From Staphylococcus intermedius NCTC 11048 (GTDB lineage: Bacteria; Bacillota; Bacilli; Staphylococcales; Staphylococcaceae), in NCBI RefSeq assembly GCF_002902385.1, contig NZ_PPQH01000022.1, positions 1-32,884 on the forward strand: a stretch of 32,884 bases of DNA, in the 5' to 3' direction. Positions 17,118-28,610 of this stretch are shown here, in pieces. Under the pieces are notes generated by a model that saw nothing but the letters and a program-made list of their open reading frames with translations, made no database searches and was not told the origin of the DNA. The position numbers were made by a program, and so were the translations under genes. The stretch's first letter is position 1. Every line of letters starts with the position of its first letter.

Positions 17118-18237
17118 GTTGAAGATAGGTCAGACTGTCGGTATTATCGGCGGCGGACAATTGGGAAAAATGATGGCACAGTCCGCACAAAAAATGGGAT
17201 TTAGAGTTGTTGTATTAGACCCTGACGAGACGTGTCCATGTCGTTACGTTGCACATGAATTCATTCACGCTGCCTACGATGACATGCCGGCATTAGAGCG
17301 CCTTGGTGAGATGTCGGATGTCATTACGTACGAATTTGAAAACATTGCGGCAGAGCAATTACAAGCATTGGTTTCAACATATAACGTGCCACAAAGTTAT
17401 CAAGCTATTCAATTGTTGCAAGACCGTTTAACAGAAAAGCAAACACTGGCCAATGCAGGGACGAAAGTGGTGCCATTTGTGCAAGTGACTTCTGAAGCAG
17501 ATTTAGATGAAGCAGTGCAGACATTAGGCTTTCCGTTGATGTTGAAAACGCGTTTTGGTGGCTATGATGGCAAAGGTCAAATTCGTCTTACTTCTGAATC
17601 GCAATTAGATGAAGCGCGTGAACTGATAGCAAACCAAGAATGTGTTGCTGAAAAATTTTTAGATTTAGCAAAAGAAGTATCTTTAACTGTCACGATTGGC
17701 AACGACGGGCAAATTGTGTATTTTCCATTACAAGAAAATGAACACCGCAACCAAGTATTATTTAAAACCGTTGTACCTGCAAGAGCGAATCATGAAGAAG
17801 ATGCGCGTCAAGAAGTAGATAAAATTACACGCGCCGTCCATTTTGTAGGTACATTTACAGTCGAATTTTTCATAGATCAACAAAATGAATTATACGTCAA
17901 TGAAATTGCGCCACGTCCGCACAACTCAGGACATTATTCGATTGAGGCGTGTGATTATTCGCAATTTGATACACATATTTTAGCTGTAACAGGACACCGT
18001 TTACCGCAACAAATAGAACTGCTTAAACCTGCAATCATGATGAATTTGCTCGGTAAGGATTTAGATTTGTTGGAAAATGAACTTTTTGAACATCCTGAAT
18101 GGCATGTCCACCTTTACGGCAAAGTTTCACGTAAACCTGAACGTAAGATGGGGCATTTAACGATTTTAACAGACGATATTGCAACAACTGAACAACAAAT
18201 GGTCGCAAAATTTGAAGGGAGAGACGAATGCAAATGA
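17104..18237 (+). CDS. purK: N5-carboxyaminoimidazole ribonucleotide synthetase
   Basis: A 377-residue ATP-grasp enzyme making N5-CAIR from AIR, bicarbonate and ATP. The N-terminal [14 protein letters not shown] loop, the central [15 protein letters not shown]-binding part and the C-terminal [18 protein letters not shown] signature are clear. GGAGG at 17090-17094, nine bases upstream, sets ATG 17104 rather than the earlier ATG at 17056. It overlaps purE by 14 bases and the probable purC start by about 10 bases. Confidence 0.96.
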   Translation: MTFDKLKIGQTVGIIGGGQLGKMMAQSAQKMGFRVVVLDPDETCPCRYVAHEFIHAAYDDMPALERLGEMSDVITYEFENIAAEQLQALVSTYNVPQSYQAIQLLQDRLTEKQTLANAGTKVVPFVQVTSEADLDEAVQTLGFPLMLKTRFGGYDGKGQIRLTSESQLDEARELIANQECVAEKFLDLAKEVSLTVTIGNDGQIVYFPLQENEHRNQVLFKTVVPARANHEEDARQEVDKITRAVHFVGTFTVEFFIDQQNELYVNEIAPRPHNSGHYSIEACDYSQFDTHILAVTGHRLPQQIELLKPAIMMNLLGKDLDLLENELFEHPEWHVHLYGKVSRKPERKMGHLTILTDDIATTEQQMVAKFEGRDECK

Positions 18238-18935
18238 GTCTTTTATATGAAGGCAAAGCGAAACGTGTTTTTTCAACAGAACAATCAGATGTATTGAGAA
18301 TTGAATATAAAGATGAAGTGACAGCTGGAAATGGTGCAAAAAAAGATGCAATGACAGGTAAGGGGCGCTTAAACAATCAAATTACTTCACGTATCTTTGA
18401 ATACATCAAAAATGAGGGTGTGGACAGTCATTTTATCGAGCAACTGTCTGAAACAGAACAACTTGTTAAAGCTGTCGACATTGTTCCTTTAGAAGTTGTT
18501 GTACGTAACATTGCAGCAGGTTCAATTACGAAACGTCTTGGATTTGAAAAAGGACATGTCTTCGATTATCCGTTTGTAGAGTTTTTCTATAAAAATGATG
18601 ATCTCAATGACCCGCTGATTACTGATGATCATGTTAAATTATTGGGCATTGCAGATGATGCAACGATCACACAGTTGAAAGAACAAGCCTTACGTATTAA
18701 CCAAGCTTTGATCAAATTAATGGATGAAATGGGCTTAGCATTAGTTGATTTTAAAATTGAATTCGGCGTTGATCGTGAAGGTCAATTGCTACTTGCCGAT
18801 GAAATTTCACCAGATACATGCCGTATTTGGGATAAAGCAACACAAGAAAATTTTGACAAAGATGTTTACAGAGAAGATACAGGATCTTTAATTGATACTT
18901 ACCAAACTTTCTTAAATAAATTGGAGGCACTTTAA
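18228..18935 (+). CDS. purC: SAICAR synthetase
   Basis: A 235-residue enzyme joining aspartate to CAIR with [16 protein letters not shown] at the N-terminus, [13 protein letters not shown] in the middle and [13 protein letters not shown] near the C-terminus are the family signatures. Two starts are possible: ATG 18228 (GGGAG 6 bases upstream) and ATG 18234, which fits the family N-terminus better but lies 12 bases from the site. In staphylococci the next lyase, purB, is not in this operon, and it is also missing here. Confidence 0.96.
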   Translation: MQMSLLYEGKAKRVFSTEQSDVLRIEYKDEVTAGNGAKKDAMTGKGRLNNQITSRIFEYIKNEGVDSHFIEQLSETEQLVKAVDIVPLEVVVRNIAAGSITKRLGFEKGHVFDYPFVEFFYKNDDLNDPLITDDHVKLLGIADDATITQLKEQALRINQALIKLMDEMGLALVDFKIEFGVDREGQLLLADEISPDTCRIWDKATQENFDKDVYREDTGSLIDTYQTFLNKLEAL

Positions 18936-18937
18936 TC

Positions 18938-19198
18938 ATGAAAACAATCGAATTACACATCACTTTACAACCACAAGTTTTAGACACACAAGGTCAAGCG
19001 TTGACTCGCGCTGTACACGACTTAGGGTATGAACAAGTTAATGATATTCGCGTCGGTAAAGTTTTATACATGACTGTAGATGAAGCAACTGATGAAGCGG
19101 TACACAATGTCGTGACAACTTTAAGTGAAAAGTTATTTGCGAATACTGTGATTGAAGAGTATAGTTACAAAGTTTTGGATGAAAAGGAGAATCAATAA
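18938..19198 (+). CDS. purS: FGAM synthase, PurS subunit
   Basis: An 86-residue subunit of the three-part formylglycinamidine synthase (PurS-PurQ-PurL) of Firmicutes. [18 protein letters not shown] starts the protein, and [12 protein letters not shown] is the central family motif. In the family it forms a dimer that bridges PurQ and PurL so ammonia can pass between active sites. GGAGG precedes ATG 18938. It is separated from purC by two bases and from purQ by one. Confidence 0.95.
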   Translation: MKTIELHITLQPQVLDTQGQALTRAVHDLGYEQVNDIRVGKVLYMTVDEATDEAVHNVVTTLSEKLFANTVIEEYSYKVLDEKENQ

Positions 19199-19199
19199 T

Positions 19200-19871
19200 A
19201 TGAAGTTCGCTGTCCTTAGATTCCCAGGTTCTAACTGCGACCGTGATATGTACAATGCAGCATTGAAATCAGGTGTCGATGCGGATTATGTAGATTACCG
19301 TGAAACGTCATTAAAAGGGTACGATGGCGTATTGATTCCTGGTGGGTTCTCATTTGGTGACTACTTACGTTCAGGTGCAGTGGCAAGTGTTGCTCCGATT
19401 ATTAAAGAAGTGAAAAGATTGGCTGATGAAGGAAAGCCTGTACTCGGTGTATGTAATGGTTTCCAAATTTTAACAGAAATCGGTTTATTACCAGGCGCAT
19501 TATTACACAACGATTCTCACTTGTTCGTAAGCCGTAATGAACACCTTAAAATTGTGAACAATCAAACACCATTTACACAAGGTTACAGTGAAGGTGAAGA
19601 AGTGGTTTATCCGGTAGCGCATGGTGAAGGTCACTATTATTGTACTGATGAGATTTATCAAGAACTTATCGACAACAATCAAATTATCTTAAAGTATATG
19701 GACAATCCAAACGGTTCACACGATGATATTGCTGGAATTGTCAACAAAGCAGGGAATGTTTGCGGTATGATGCCACACCCAGAACGTGCATTAGAAGCCA
19801 TTCTTGGTACAGACAGTGGCGTGAAATTATTTGAATCAATGGTGAATAGCTGGAGGGAACAAAATGCCTAA
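19200..19871 (+). CDS. purQ: FGAM synthase, glutaminase subunit PurQ
   Basis: A 223-residue class I glutaminase that feeds ammonia to PurL. The nucleophile is C85 in GVCNGFQIL, and the His-Glu pair lies in MMPHPERA near residue 195. FPGSNCDRD and [14 protein letters not shown] are family motifs. The frame opens earlier (19152), but AAGGAGA just upstream of ATG 19200 and the alignment give this start. It overlaps purL by 8 bases, in keeping with equal production of the subunits. Confidence 0.96.
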   Translation: MKFAVLRFPGSNCDRDMYNAALKSGVDADYVDYRETSLKGYDGVLIPGGFSFGDYLRSGAVASVAPIIKEVKRLADEGKPVLGVCNGFQILTEIGLLPGALLHNDSHLFVSRNEHLKIVNNQTPFTQGYSEGEEVVYPVAHGEGHYYCTDEIYQELIDNNQIILKYMDNPNGSHDDIAGIVNKAGNVCGMMPHPERALEAILGTDSGVKLFESMVNSWREQNA

Positions 19872-22053
19872 ATTTTTAGAGCCAACTGCAGAAGAAGTCA
19901 AAGTTGAAAAATTATATCGTGACATGGGGTTAAGCGATGCAGAATTTGAAAAAGTAACTGAAATTTTAGGACGTACGCCTAATTTTACGGAAACAGGTAT
20001 TTTTTCTGTCATGTGGAGTGAGCACTGTTCATACAAACATTCAAAACCATTTTTAAAACAGTTCCCGACAACAGGTGAACACGTCTTAATGGGACCTGGT
20101 GAAGGTGCAGGCGTTGTGGATATTGGTGATAACCAAGCGGTGGTATTTAAAGTAGAATCACACAACCACCCATCAGCAATCGAACCCTATCAAGGTGCTG
20201 CGACAGGGGTCGGTGGAATTATTCGAGACATCGTATCAATCGGTGCGCGCCCAATTAACTTATTGAACAGTTTACGTTTTGGTGAGCTCACTGAAAAAAC
20301 AAATCGCCGTCTATTACGTGGTGTTGTAGCGGGTATCGGTGGCTACGGTAACTGTATCGGTATTCCGACAACAGCAGGTGAGATTGAATTTGACGAACGT
20401 TATGATGGGAATCCACTTGTTAATGCGATGTGTGTCGGTGTCATTGATCACGACATGATTCAAAAAGGTACCGCTAAAGGTGTTGGCAACTCTGTCATTT
20501 ACGTCGGTTTAAAAACAGGACGTGACGGTATTCACGGTGCGACATTTGCGTCAGAAGAGTTAACTGAAGAAAGTGAAAGCAAACGTCCTTCTGTTCAAAT
20601 TGGTGACCCATTTGTAGGTAAAAAATTAATGGAAGCCACTTTAGAAGCGATTACTTATGACGAACTTGTCGGTATTCAAGATATGGGTGCTGCTGGTTTA
20701 ACATCTTCATCATCTGAAATGGCGGCAAAAGGTGGCAGTGGTATTCATCTTGAGTTGGAAAAAGTACCTGTACGTGAAGAAGGAATTTCTCCATACGAAA
20801 TGATGTTATCAGAAACACAAGAACGTATGTTACTTGTCGTTAAAAAAGGTACAGAACAAAAGTTTTTAGACTTATTTGATTATCATGAATTAGACAGTGC
20901 AGTCATTGGTGAAGTGACAGATACGAACCGCTTCGTCCTCACATACGAAGGTGAAGTGTTCGCAGACATTCCTGTTGAACCTTTAGCAGATGAAGCGCCT
21001 GTTTACATTCTTGAAGGTGAACCATTACATCACGATGCAGCACCAAACCGCTATGACGATATTGATGTGAATGATGTTTTCGACCGTTTATTAACACATC
21101 CAACCATTGCCTCCAAACATTATTTATATGACCAATACGATCAACAAGTGGGTGCAAACACGATTGTGAAACCAGGTTTACAAGCTTCTGTTGTCCGTGT
21201 AGAAGGTACAAATAAAGCCATCGCATCAACGATTGACGGAGAAGCACGTTACGTATTTAACGACCCATATGAAGGTGGCAAAATGGTTGTAGCTGAAGCA
21301 TACCGTAACTTAATTGCTGTCGGTGCAAAACCGTTAGCGATGACGGACTGTTTAAACTATGGTTCTCCAGAGAAAAAACATATTTATCAACAATTGACAG
21401 ATTCAACACGTGGTATGGCCGAAGCATGTGAAGCACTTGAAACGCCTGTCGTATCAGGTAACGTATCACTTTACAATGAAACATGTACATCTTCTATTTT
21501 CCCAACACCAGTCGTTGGTATGGTGGGCTTAATTGAAGATATCGATTTCTTAAAAACGTATCAACCGTCTGTAGGTGACACACTTTATGTCATTGGTGAA
21601 ACGACAGACAGTTATGGTGGTAGTCAAATCGAAAAATTACTATATAGCGATGTAAACCACGAAGTAGAACAGATGGATTTATCGCAAGAAGCTGCGAAAG
21701 GTGAAGCCATTCGTGCAGCGATTCGTGAAGGTGTCATTTCACATACACAAACAGTGGGTAAAGGTGGTCTTGCTATCACACTTGCTAAAATTAGTGCGCA
21801 CTACAGCTTAGGTATTGATGCAGAAGTGAACTTAACTAATGCACAATTATTCAGTGAAACACAAGGTCGCTATATCGTTGCAGTGAAAGCAGGCCAAACA
21901 CTTAATATTGAAGGTGCTACACGTATTGGTACATTGACGGATACCGATGATTTCAAAGTAGTAGCCAAAGACAGTGTCATTGAACGTCGTACATCAGAAC
22001 TTAAACGTGAATGGGAAGGGGCTATTGAGTCATGTATGACATCCGTGGACTAA
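19864..22053 (+). CDS. purL: FGAM synthase, large subunit PurL (small type)
   Basis: The 729-residue synthetase subunit, of the short Firmicute type without fused PurS and PurQ domains. It turns FGAR, ATP and ammonia into [18 protein letters not shown] near residue 50 carries the catalytic histidine region, and [33 protein letters not shown] and the repeated half ([29 protein letters not shown]) show the duplicated PurM-like fold. The start ATG 19864 lies inside the end of purQ, and the end overlaps purF by 22 bases. Confidence 0.97.
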   Translation: MPKFLEPTAEEVKVEKLYRDMGLSDAEFEKVTEILGRTPNFTETGIFSVMWSEHCSYKHSKPFLKQFPTTGEHVLMGPGEGAGVVDIGDNQAVVFKVESHNHPSAIEPYQGAATGVGGIIRDIVSIGARPINLLNSLRFGELTEKTNRRLLRGVVAGIGGYGNCIGIPTTAGEIEFDERYDGNPLVNAMCVGVIDHDMIQKGTAKGVGNSVIYVGLKTGRDGIHGATFASEELTEESESKRPSVQIGDPFVGKKLMEATLEAITYDELVGIQDMGAAGLTSSSSEMAAKGGSGIHLELEKVPVREEGISPYEMMLSETQERMLLVVKKGTEQKFLDLFDYHELDSAVIGEVTDTNRFVLTYEGEVFADIPVEPLADEAPVYILEGEPLHHDAAPNRYDDIDVNDVFDRLLTHPTIASKHYLYDQYDQQVGANTIVKPGLQASVVRVEGTNKAIASTIDGEARYVFNDPYEGGKMVVAEAYRNLIAVGAKPLAMTDCLNYGSPEKKHIYQQLTDSTRGMAEACEALETPVVSGNVSLYNETCTSSIFPTPVVGMVGLIEDIDFLKTYQPSVGDTLYVIGETTDSYGGSQIEKLLYSDVNHEVEQMDLSQEAAKGEAIRAAIREGVISHTQTVGKGGLAITLAKISAHYSLGIDAEVNLTNAQLFSETQGRYIVAVKAGQTLNIEGATRIGTLTDTDDFKVVAKDSVIERRTSELKREWEGAIESCMTSVD

Positions 22054-23453
22054 ACGAAGAATGCGGTGTTTTCGGCATCTGGAACCATCCTCATGCAGCC
22101 TATTTGACTTATATGGCATTACACAGTTTGCAACATCGTGGTCAAGAAGGCGCAGGGATTGTGTGCTCAAACGGTGAACAACTTTTTGGTGCACGTGGTA
22201 TGGGATTGCTTACTGAGGCAATTTCACAACAACAATTGGATTCATTACAAGGTTATCCGAATGCAATTGGTCATGTGCGTTATGCGACAACAGGTGCAAG
22301 CGAGATTTCCAACGTGCAACCGTTCTTGTTCAAACATTCTAAAGGGGACTTAGGTTTGGCGCACAACGGAAACTTAACGAATGCGCATCAAATTCGTTTA
22401 GCCATTGAATCAACAGGCGGTATTTTCCAAACGACGAGTGACTCAGAAGTACTCGCGCATCTGTTGATTAAAGGAAAATCTGAAAATATTAAAACAAACC
22501 AAAAAGCAGCATTGAATCAAGTGAAAGGGGCATTCAGTTGTGTCATTTTAAATGAAGCACAACTGACAGCCACTCGCGATAAACGTGGTGTGCGTCCACT
22601 CATGTTAGGTCAAGTGGATGGGGCATATTGTGTTGCAAGTGAAACGTGTGCCTTTACAGCGATTGGTGCAGAATACATTCGCGATATTGAGCCAGGTGAA
22701 TTGATTACCTTTTCTGGTGACAATGAAGTGGATTATGACATGTATACACAAGACATCGGTCATAAAATGTGTTCTATGGAATATGTCTACTTTGCACGTC
22801 CAGATTCAGAATTTCATAAACACTCTATTTACAATGTACGTAAAGCGCTCGGTCGTAAATTAGCAGAAGAAATGGGCATTGATGCGGATATCGTCATCGG
22901 TGTCCCAGATTCTTCATTACAGGCAGCGAAAGGCTTTTCCGAACAAACCGGTATTCCGAATGAACAAGGGTTGTTAAAAAACCGCTACATCGGACGTACC
23001 TTTATTACACCGGATCAGTCTGTCAGAGAACGACAAGTGCGCATGAAGCATTCACCGATTCGTGACGTCATTGAAGGCAAACGTGTTGTTGTAATAGATG
23101 ACTCGATTGTGCGCGGAACGACAAGTAAATATATCGTCAAAGCATTGAAATCTGCAGGTGCGAAAGAAGTGCATATGGGTATTTCTTCACCGCCATTGCA
23201 AGATCCATGTTATTACGGTATTGATGTGTCAACGCACGCAGAATTAATGGCTGCCCAACATACCGTTGAAGAAATTCGTGAGATGATCGGCGCAGATACA
23301 TTGACGTATTTATCTGTAGAAGGTATGCACGAAGTATTTAGAGCACATGATTCTAAAGGTGAATGTAACGCTTGTTTCACTGGCGAATATCCAATTGAAA
23401 TTGTGGACCATGAATTACCAGAAGTTAAGGAAATGAAAAGAAGAGGAGTGTAA
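22032..23453 (+). CDS. purF: Amidophosphoribosyltransferase
   Basis: The 473-residue first enzyme of the pathway, making phosphoribosylamine from PRPP and glutamine. The first ten residues ([10 protein letters not shown]) are a propeptide to be cut before the catalytic C11 of CGVFGIW, as in the Bacillus enzyme. The PRPP loop is [15 protein letters not shown]. Four cysteines that bind a 4Fe-4S cluster in Bacillus PurF appear to be present: one in KMCSMEY, one in DPCYYG, and C445/C448 in ECNACF. The enzyme should therefore be oxygen-sensitive and purine-regulated. The start ATG 22032 is 10 bases after AAGGGG and lies within the end of purL. Confidence 0.96.
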   Translation: MYDIRGLNEECGVFGIWNHPHAAYLTYMALHSLQHRGQEGAGIVCSNGEQLFGARGMGLLTEAISQQQLDSLQGYPNAIGHVRYATTGASEISNVQPFLFKHSKGDLGLAHNGNLTNAHQIRLAIESTGGIFQTTSDSEVLAHLLIKGKSENIKTNQKAALNQVKGAFSCVILNEAQLTATRDKRGVRPLMLGQVDGAYCVASETCAFTAIGAEYIRDIEPGELITFSGDNEVDYDMYTQDIGHKMCSMEYVYFARPDSEFHKHSIYNVRKALGRKLAEEMGIDADIVIGVPDSSLQAAKGFSEQTGIPNEQGLLKNRYIGRTFITPDQSVRERQVRMKHSPIRDVIEGKRVVVIDDSIVRGTTSKYIVKALKSAGAKEVHMGISSPPLQDPCYYGIDVSTHAELMAAQHTVEEIREMIGADTLTYLSVEGMHEVFRAHDSKGECNACFTGEYPIEIVDHELPEVKEMKRRGV

Positions 23454-23456
23454 TCA

Positions 23457-24488
23457 ATGGCTGAATCATATAAAAAAGCTGGTGTGGATATCGAAGCCGG
23501 CTATGAAGCGGTAAAACGAATGTCAAGTCACGTGGAACGTACGATGCGTAAAGAAGTACTTGGCGGCTTAGGAGGATTTGGTGCAACATTTGATTTATCA
23601 CAACTCAATATGAAAGCACCGGTACTCGTTTCAGGAACTGATGGTGTCGGTACAAAATTAAAACTTGCGATTGACTATGACAAGCATGACACAATCGGTA
23701 TTGATGCCGTTGCGATGTGTGTGAATGATATTTTAACGACAGGTGCAGAACCGTTATACTTTTTAGACTATATTGCAACACATAAAGTTGTGCCAGAAAT
23801 TATCGAACAAATCGTTAAAGGCATTAGTGATGGTTGTGTCGAAACAAATACAGCATTAATCGGCGGCGAAACAGCTGAGATGGGCGAAATGTATCATGAA
23901 GGTGAATACGATGTCGCTGGTTTTGCTGTAGGTGCAGTTGAAAAAGAGGACTATATCGATGGTTCAAAAGTGGAAAAAGGCGACGTCATCATCGGCCTTG
24001 CTTCAAACGGCATTCATTCGAACGGTTACAGTTTAGTCCGTCGTCTCGTTACAGAATCAGGCATCGATGTGAATGATACATTTGAAGGCGAACAAAGTTT
24101 CTTAGACGTATTACTCACACCAACTGCTTTATACGTGTCACCAGTACTCGCGGTGAAAAAAGATGTTCAAATTAAAGCGATGACACATATTACAGGTGGC
24201 GGTTTTTACGAAAATATTCCAAGAGCATTACCTGAAGGCAAAACTGCAGTTGTCAATACGGCATCATTCCCAACGCCGTCTATTTTCAATTGGCTACAAC
24301 AACAAGGCAACATCGACACAGATGAAATGTATCATATCTTTAACATGGGAATTGGTTTTACACTTGTCGTTGCACCTGAAGATGAAGCAACAGTTCATGA
24401 AATCTTAAAAAATGCGAATGTGGATGCATATACAATTGGTCATATTGCTGAAGAAGATGAAGCCATTCGCTTAACGGAGGCAAAATAG
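23457..24488 (+). CDS. purM: AIR synthetase
   Basis: A 343-residue enzyme closing the imidazole ring (FGAM to AIR with ATP). [23 protein letters not shown] near residue 60 and [20 protein letters not shown] are family signatures, and the C-terminal half has [16 protein letters not shown] and [13 protein letters not shown]. It lies three bases after purF, and its TAG stop shares its last base with the GTG of purN. Confidence 0.97.
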   Translation: MAESYKKAGVDIEAGYEAVKRMSSHVERTMRKEVLGGLGGFGATFDLSQLNMKAPVLVSGTDGVGTKLKLAIDYDKHDTIGIDAVAMCVNDILTTGAEPLYFLDYIATHKVVPEIIEQIVKGISDGCVETNTALIGGETAEMGEMYHEGEYDVAGFAVGAVEKEDYIDGSKVEKGDVIIGLASNGIHSNGYSLVRRLVTESGIDVNDTFEGEQSFLDVLLTPTALYVSPVLAVKKDVQIKAMTHITGGGFYENIPRALPEGKTAVVNTASFPTPSIFNWLQQQGNIDTDEMYHIFNMGIGFTLVVAPEDEATVHEILKNANVDAYTIGHIAEEDEAIRLTEAK

Positions 24489-25054
24489 TGGTTAAAATTG
24501 CAATCTTTGCATCTGGTTCTGGCACGAACTTTGACAACATTATGAAGCGCGTCGAATCAGGTGAACTCGCGCATATTGAAGTCACAGCGTTGTACACTGA
24601 CCAACCCGAAGCATCATGTATTCAGCTGGCACAACAACATGGCATTCCCGTACATGCTTTCGAACCACGTACTTTTGACGATAAAGCAGCGTATGAAACT
24701 GCGGTTTTGAACGGGTTAAAACATGAAGGGGTAGAATGGATTGTACTAGCAGGTTACATGCGCTTAATCGGTGAAACATTATTATCAGCGTATGAAGGGC
24801 GGATTTTGAATATTCATCCTTCATTATTGCCTAAATATAAAGGTAAAAATGCAGTAGGACAAGCGTTAAACAGCGGGGATAAAGAATCAGGTTCAACAGT
24901 CCATTATGTGGATGCAGGCATGGATACTGGCCAAATCATTGAGCAGCGTACATGTCCGATTTACGAAGACGATACACAACAATCATTAGAAGAACGTATT
25001 AAATCATTAGAGTATGAATTGTACCCAGCAGTCATTAAGAAGATTATTCGATAA
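24488..25054 (+). CDS. purN: GAR formyltransferase
   Basis: A 188-residue folate-dependent enzyme adding the first formyl group (GAR to FGAR) from 10-formyl-THF, the product of the FolD reaction. [16 protein letters not shown] starts the protein, and [12 protein letters not shown] (catalytic Asn-His) and [11 protein letters not shown] (catalytic Asp) are intact. The start is GTG 24488, overlapping the purM stop by one base with a GGAGG site just upstream. Confidence 0.96.
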   Translation: MVKIAIFASGSGTNFDNIMKRVESGELAHIEVTALYTDQPEASCIQLAQQHGIPVHAFEPRTFDDKAAYETAVLNGLKHEGVEWIVLAGYMRLIGETLLSAYEGRILNIHPSLLPKYKGKNAVGQALNSGDKESGSTVHYVDAGMDTGQIIEQRTCPIYEDDTQQSLEERIKSLEYELYPAVIKKIIR

Positions 25055-25070
25055 GGAGATATCATCAATT

Positions 25071-26549
25071 ATGAAAAAAGCGATTTTAAGTGTTTCAGAC
25101 AAAACTGGTATTGTTCAATTTGCACAATCACTCGTTGAAGCAGGTTACGAACTGTATTCAACAGGTGGCACTTTCCGTGCGATTGACGAATCAGGTGTGA
25201 AAGTGACATCCGTTTCTGAACTGACACAATTTGAAGAAATTATGGACGGTCGTGTGAAAACATTACACCCAGCTGTTCATGGCGGTATTTTAGCAGATCG
25301 TGACAAACCAGAACATCTTGAGCAATTAAAAGGTCAAAATATTGATTTAATCGATATGGTCGTTGTGAATCTATACCCATTTAAAGAAACAGTGAAAAAC
25401 CCAGACGTGACTGAAATGGACGCGATTGAAAACATTGATATCGGTGGTCCGACGATGTTACGTGCAGCAGCGAAAAACTTCAAACATGTCACAACGATTG
25501 TTGATCCAACTGACTATGATGAAGTGATTCAACGCATTCAAAACGATACATTAGATGAAACATACCGCAAGTCATTAATGATTAAAGTATTCCAACATAC
25601 ATTTGAATATGATCAAGCCATTACACAATTTTTCGGTCATCAACTCGAACAATTACGTTACGGTGAAAATCCGCAACAATCTGCGCAATTTATCCGTACA
25701 TCTACAGCGAAAAATACGATTGCTGGTGCGACACAATTACACGGCAAACAATTGAGCTACAACAACATTAAAGATGCAGATGCGGCATTAAGTTTAGTGA
25801 AACAATTCGAACAACCTGCAGCAGTCGCAGTAAAACATATGAACCCTTGTGGTGTGGGGACAGGTGAAAACATTCATGAAGCGTATACACATGCGTATGA
25901 GGCGGACAATCAATCTATCTTTGGTGGTATTGTCGCATTAAACCGTCCTGTCACTGCTGAACTAGCAGAAGACTTACATGCGATTTTCTTAGAAGTGGTC
26001 ATTGCACCAAAATTCGAACAAGCAGCGTTAGATATTTTACAACAGAAGAAAAATATTCGTTTACTTGAAATTGAAATGACGGAAGAAGCAGATACAACTG
26101 AATTTGTATCGGTATCAGGCGGTTACTTAGTTCAAGACAAAGACCGTTTTGATGTGGCCCAAGCTGACATGAAAGTTGTTACAGATGTTGAGCCAACGAA
26201 AGCACAATGGGAAGCGTTGTTACTGGGCTGGAAAGTTGTCAAATCTGTCAAAAGTAATGCCATTGTTTTAGCGAACGATAAACAAACAGTGGGTATCGGT
26301 GCAGGTCAAATGAATCGTGTCGGTTCTGCTAAAATTGCGATTGAACGCGCAATTGAAATGAATGACAATGTAGTACTCGCATCAGACGGTTTCTTCCCAA
26401 TGGGGGATACTGTAGAAACAGCGGCAAAAGCAGGCATTAAAGCCATCATTCAACCAGGTGGCTCGATTAAAGATCAAGATTCTATCGATATGGCGAACCG
26501 CTATGGTATTGCGATGGTGACAACAGGCATGCGTCACTTTAAACATTAA
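25071..26549 (+). CDS. purH: AICAR formyltransferase/IMP cyclohydrolase
   Basis: A 492-residue bifunctional enzyme for the last two steps to IMP. The N-terminal cyclohydrolase domain begins [18 protein letters not shown] and has [15 protein letters not shown]. The C-terminal transformylase has [11 protein letters not shown], the catalytic [11 protein letters not shown] and the late [12 protein letters not shown] motif. The frame opens at 25014, but alignment and the AAGGAGAT site favour ATG 25071. The site-to-start spacing of 12 bases is rather long. It lies 16 bases after purN. Confidence 0.97.
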   Translation: MKKAILSVSDKTGIVQFAQSLVEAGYELYSTGGTFRAIDESGVKVTSVSELTQFEEIMDGRVKTLHPAVHGGILADRDKPEHLEQLKGQNIDLIDMVVVNLYPFKETVKNPDVTEMDAIENIDIGGPTMLRAAAKNFKHVTTIVDPTDYDEVIQRIQNDTLDETYRKSLMIKVFQHTFEYDQAITQFFGHQLEQLRYGENPQQSAQFIRTSTAKNTIAGATQLHGKQLSYNNIKDADAALSLVKQFEQPAAVAVKHMNPCGVGTGENIHEAYTHAYEADNQSIFGGIVALNRPVTAELAEDLHAIFLEVVIAPKFEQAALDILQQKKNIRLLEIEMTEEADTTEFVSVSGGYLVQDKDRFDVAQADMKVVTDVEPTKAQWEALLLGWKVVKSVKSNAIVLANDKQTVGIGAGQMNRVGSAKIAIERAIEMNDNVVLASDGFFPMGDTVETAAKAGIKAIIQPGGSIKDQDSIDMANRYGIAMVTTGMRHFKH

Positions 26550-26566
26550 TGAGGAGGATGTCGAAT

Positions 26567-27814
26567 ATGCACGTATTAGTCGTCGGTGGTGGGGGACGTG
26601 AACACGTACTCGCACATAAATTGAATCAATCGCCATTGGTTTCACAAGTTTATGCGATTCCAGGTAATGCTGCAATGACAAATGTCGCAGAAGTACACGG
26701 TGAAATTGCAGAAACGGATCATGAAGCGATTGTCGCATTTGCAAAAGAAAATGAAGTGAAATGGGTTGTCATCGGTCCAGAACAACCATTGACAGAAGGC
26801 CTTGCTGATGCATTAAGCGCTGAACACATTAAAGTATTTGGCCCAAATCAAGACGCCGCTCAAATCGAAGGCTCAAAATCATTTGCCAAACGTCTCATGG
26901 AAAAATATGATATTCCAACTGCGACCTACCGTGAAATCGAACAAAAAGACGAGGCACTCGCATATATTGAAACATGTGACTTGCCGATTGTGCTGAAAAA
27001 AGATGGACTTGCAGCAGGGAAAGGGGTAATTATTGCTGAAACGCGCGATCAAGCACGTGAAGCGGTAGAGACTTTATACCCTGAGGACAACAGTAAAGTC
27101 GTATTCGAACAATTTTTAGAAGGGGAAGAATTTTCGCTCATGACATTTGTGAATGGCGATTATGCAGTCCCGTTCGATACGATTGCGCAAGATCATAAAC
27201 GCGCATACGATAAAGATAAAGGACCGAACACAGGCGGAATGGGTGCATACTGTCCGGTGCCACATATGAGTCAAAGCGTCCTAGATGAAGCGAATGAGAA
27301 AATTGCGCAACCGATTGCCAAAGCGATGCAAGCAGAAGGGCACGACTTCTTTGGTTTATTATACATCGGTGCCATTTTAACGAAGGAAGGCCCGAAAGTG
27401 ATTGAGTTTAATGCACGTTTCGGTGACCCTGAAGCACAAGTATTATTGACACGCTTAGAAAGTGATTTAATGGCACATATCATTGAATTAGATGAAAAAG
27501 CACCGATCAACATGAAGTGGAAAGATGACGCGGTTGTCGGTGTCATGCTCGCTTCAAAAGGGTATCCAGGTGCATACGAAAAAGGCGCAACTGTCACAGG
27601 TTTTGAAGACGAGCCAGGCGCGTACTTTGTGAGTGGTTTAACGCATGACGGTGAAAACTATGTCACATCAGGCGGACGTGTCATCTTGGCAATTGGTGAA
27701 GGTGCAACAATTGAGGATGCACAACAAGCTGCCTATGCACGAGTAGCAAAAATTGAAAGTGATGGTTTGTTCTATCGTAAAGATATCGCACATAAAGCCA
27801 TTAAAGCTGAATAA
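26567..27814 (+). CDS. purD: GAR synthetase
   Basis: A 415-residue ATP-grasp enzyme joining glycine to phosphoribosylamine, step 2 of the pathway. [13 protein letters not shown] at the N-terminus, [13 protein letters not shown] in the ATP site, [14 protein letters not shown] and [12 protein letters not shown] are all typical. GAGGAGG upstream of ATG 26567 decides the start over the earlier 26549. It is the last gene of the pur operon; a terminator hairpin, which is also the end of repeat copy 3, follows 10 bases after the stop codon. Confidence 0.97.
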   Translation: MHVLVVGGGGREHVLAHKLNQSPLVSQVYAIPGNAAMTNVAEVHGEIAETDHEAIVAFAKENEVKWVVIGPEQPLTEGLADALSAEHIKVFGPNQDAAQIEGSKSFAKRLMEKYDIPTATYREIEQKDEALAYIETCDLPIVLKKDGLAAGKGVIIAETRDQAREAVETLYPEDNSKVVFEQFLEGEEFSLMTFVNGDYAVPFDTIAQDHKRAYDKDKGPNTGGMGAYCPVPHMSQSVLDEANEKIAQPIAKAMQAEGHDFFGLLYIGAILTKEGPKVIEFNARFGDPEAQVLLTRLESDLMAHIIELDEKAPINMKWKDDAVVGVMLASKGYPGAYEKGATVTGFEDEPGAYFVSGLTHDGENYVTSGGRVILAIGEGATIEDAQQAAYARVAKIESDGLFYRKDIAHKAIKAE

Positions 27815-27824
27815 ATATAAAAGA

Positions 27825-27860
27825 GACTAGGAGATTAAGTTTTCCTAGTCCCTATATTTT
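27825..27860 (+). terminator. Terminator of the pur operon, end hairpin of repeat copy 3
   Basis: GACTAGGA (27825-27832) pairs with TCCTAGTC (27843-27850) around a 10-base loop, followed by CCTATATTTTTA. The stem differs from that of copy 2 (GACTGGGA/TCCCAGTC) by one compensated base pair. Confidence 0.7.
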
Positions 27861-28350
27861 TATGGACTTACATGTATCTATGATGGTAAAACATCCGGAA
27901 TTGAGGATGAACTGGTCGCCATCATTAAATGCTTTGGATTGTCTTCATATTAGAAACTTGCCCTCTGTCCCAGTATTTGGAGTATGATTGCCAGAAGGCT
28001 GAGACTCTTGAGGGATGAAGTTAAAAACAAGATAACGTCAATTAACTTTGATAGTGGTTGCTGTTTATCGCAGTAGCTGTCTGACTTCTCAATGCGTTCG
28101 CTTTTGAGAAGCCTAGTCAGCCTTGCGGGGGCAGTACGACGAAATCTTTGTGACACATGAGATTTCTGTACTGCTCCCAAAATCCACTAACGCTTCAACA
28201 AATGTAACAGTTTAATCAAGCGTTAGTTAGTTGAAGGGCCAGCCCCTAAGAAAGGGAAGCCATGAGGGCAATCAAAAACCACAAACCATAAGGAGGGCAA
28301 GTTTAGCAAAAATACTGCATCTATAGCATCAAAAATTTTTATGACCTATT
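27825..28350 (-). repeat. Structured intergenic repeat, copy 3 (long form, inverted)
   Basis: The element lies between convergent purD and the ykoC-like gene, in opposite orientation to copies 1 and 2. The outer inverted repeat is perfect over 12 bases: AAACTTGCCCTC (27954-27965) and GAGGGCAAGTTT (28293-28304). The inner one is TGATTGCC (27985-27992) with GGCAATCA (28267-28274), spaced 19 and 18 bases from the outer arms. Inside are the same hairpins as in copy 2, including ACTAACGCTT (28186-28195) with AAGCGTTAGT (28218-28227). A 39-codon frame shared with copy 2 is probably a by-product of the stems. Confidence 0.87.
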
Positions 28351-28396
28351 CCCTTTCGCTGTTATGGATAGTGTGTTTAACCTAAAACTAAAACTA

Positions 28397-28459
28397 AAAG
28401 CGTAAATCCTTATGATGAGGTCGATGTGGCTGTCATCATAAAGGGGTTTACGCTTTTTT
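28397..28459 (+). terminator. Long terminator hairpin facing the + strand
   Basis: A stem of about 20 pairs with a small bulge joins AAAGCGTAAATCC... from 28397 with ...GGTTTACGCTTT ending at 28457, followed by T. It stands 580 bases beyond purD, past repeat copy 3. The A-rich left side may also let it work on the - strand. Confidence 0.75.
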
Positions 28460-28473
28460 GTTGAACATAAAAA

Positions 28474-28507
28474 TCCCTTTATTGACTTTCAAAAATCAAT
28501 AAAGGGA
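28474..28507 (-). terminator. Terminator of the ykoEDC operon
   Basis: TCCCTTTATTGA (28474-28485) pairs perfectly with TCAATAAAGGGA (28496-28507) around a 10-base loop. On the - strand the stem is followed by TTTTTATG, about 100 bases after the ykoC stop codon. Confidence 0.8.
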
Positions 28508-28610
28508 AACGATTTCCTTTGCAGATGGAAATAAACGGGAAAGTTAATAGGAAATCTAAACCTGCCTTTTCATATCATCGAGATCATGAAAACGCAAAAA
28601 CAGTATGTGC

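Noticed and set aside
7281..28350. Repeats as insertion sequences or a CRISPR array
   Set aside because: No transposase, no regular spacers and no cas genes; the copies are hundreds of bases long and far apart.
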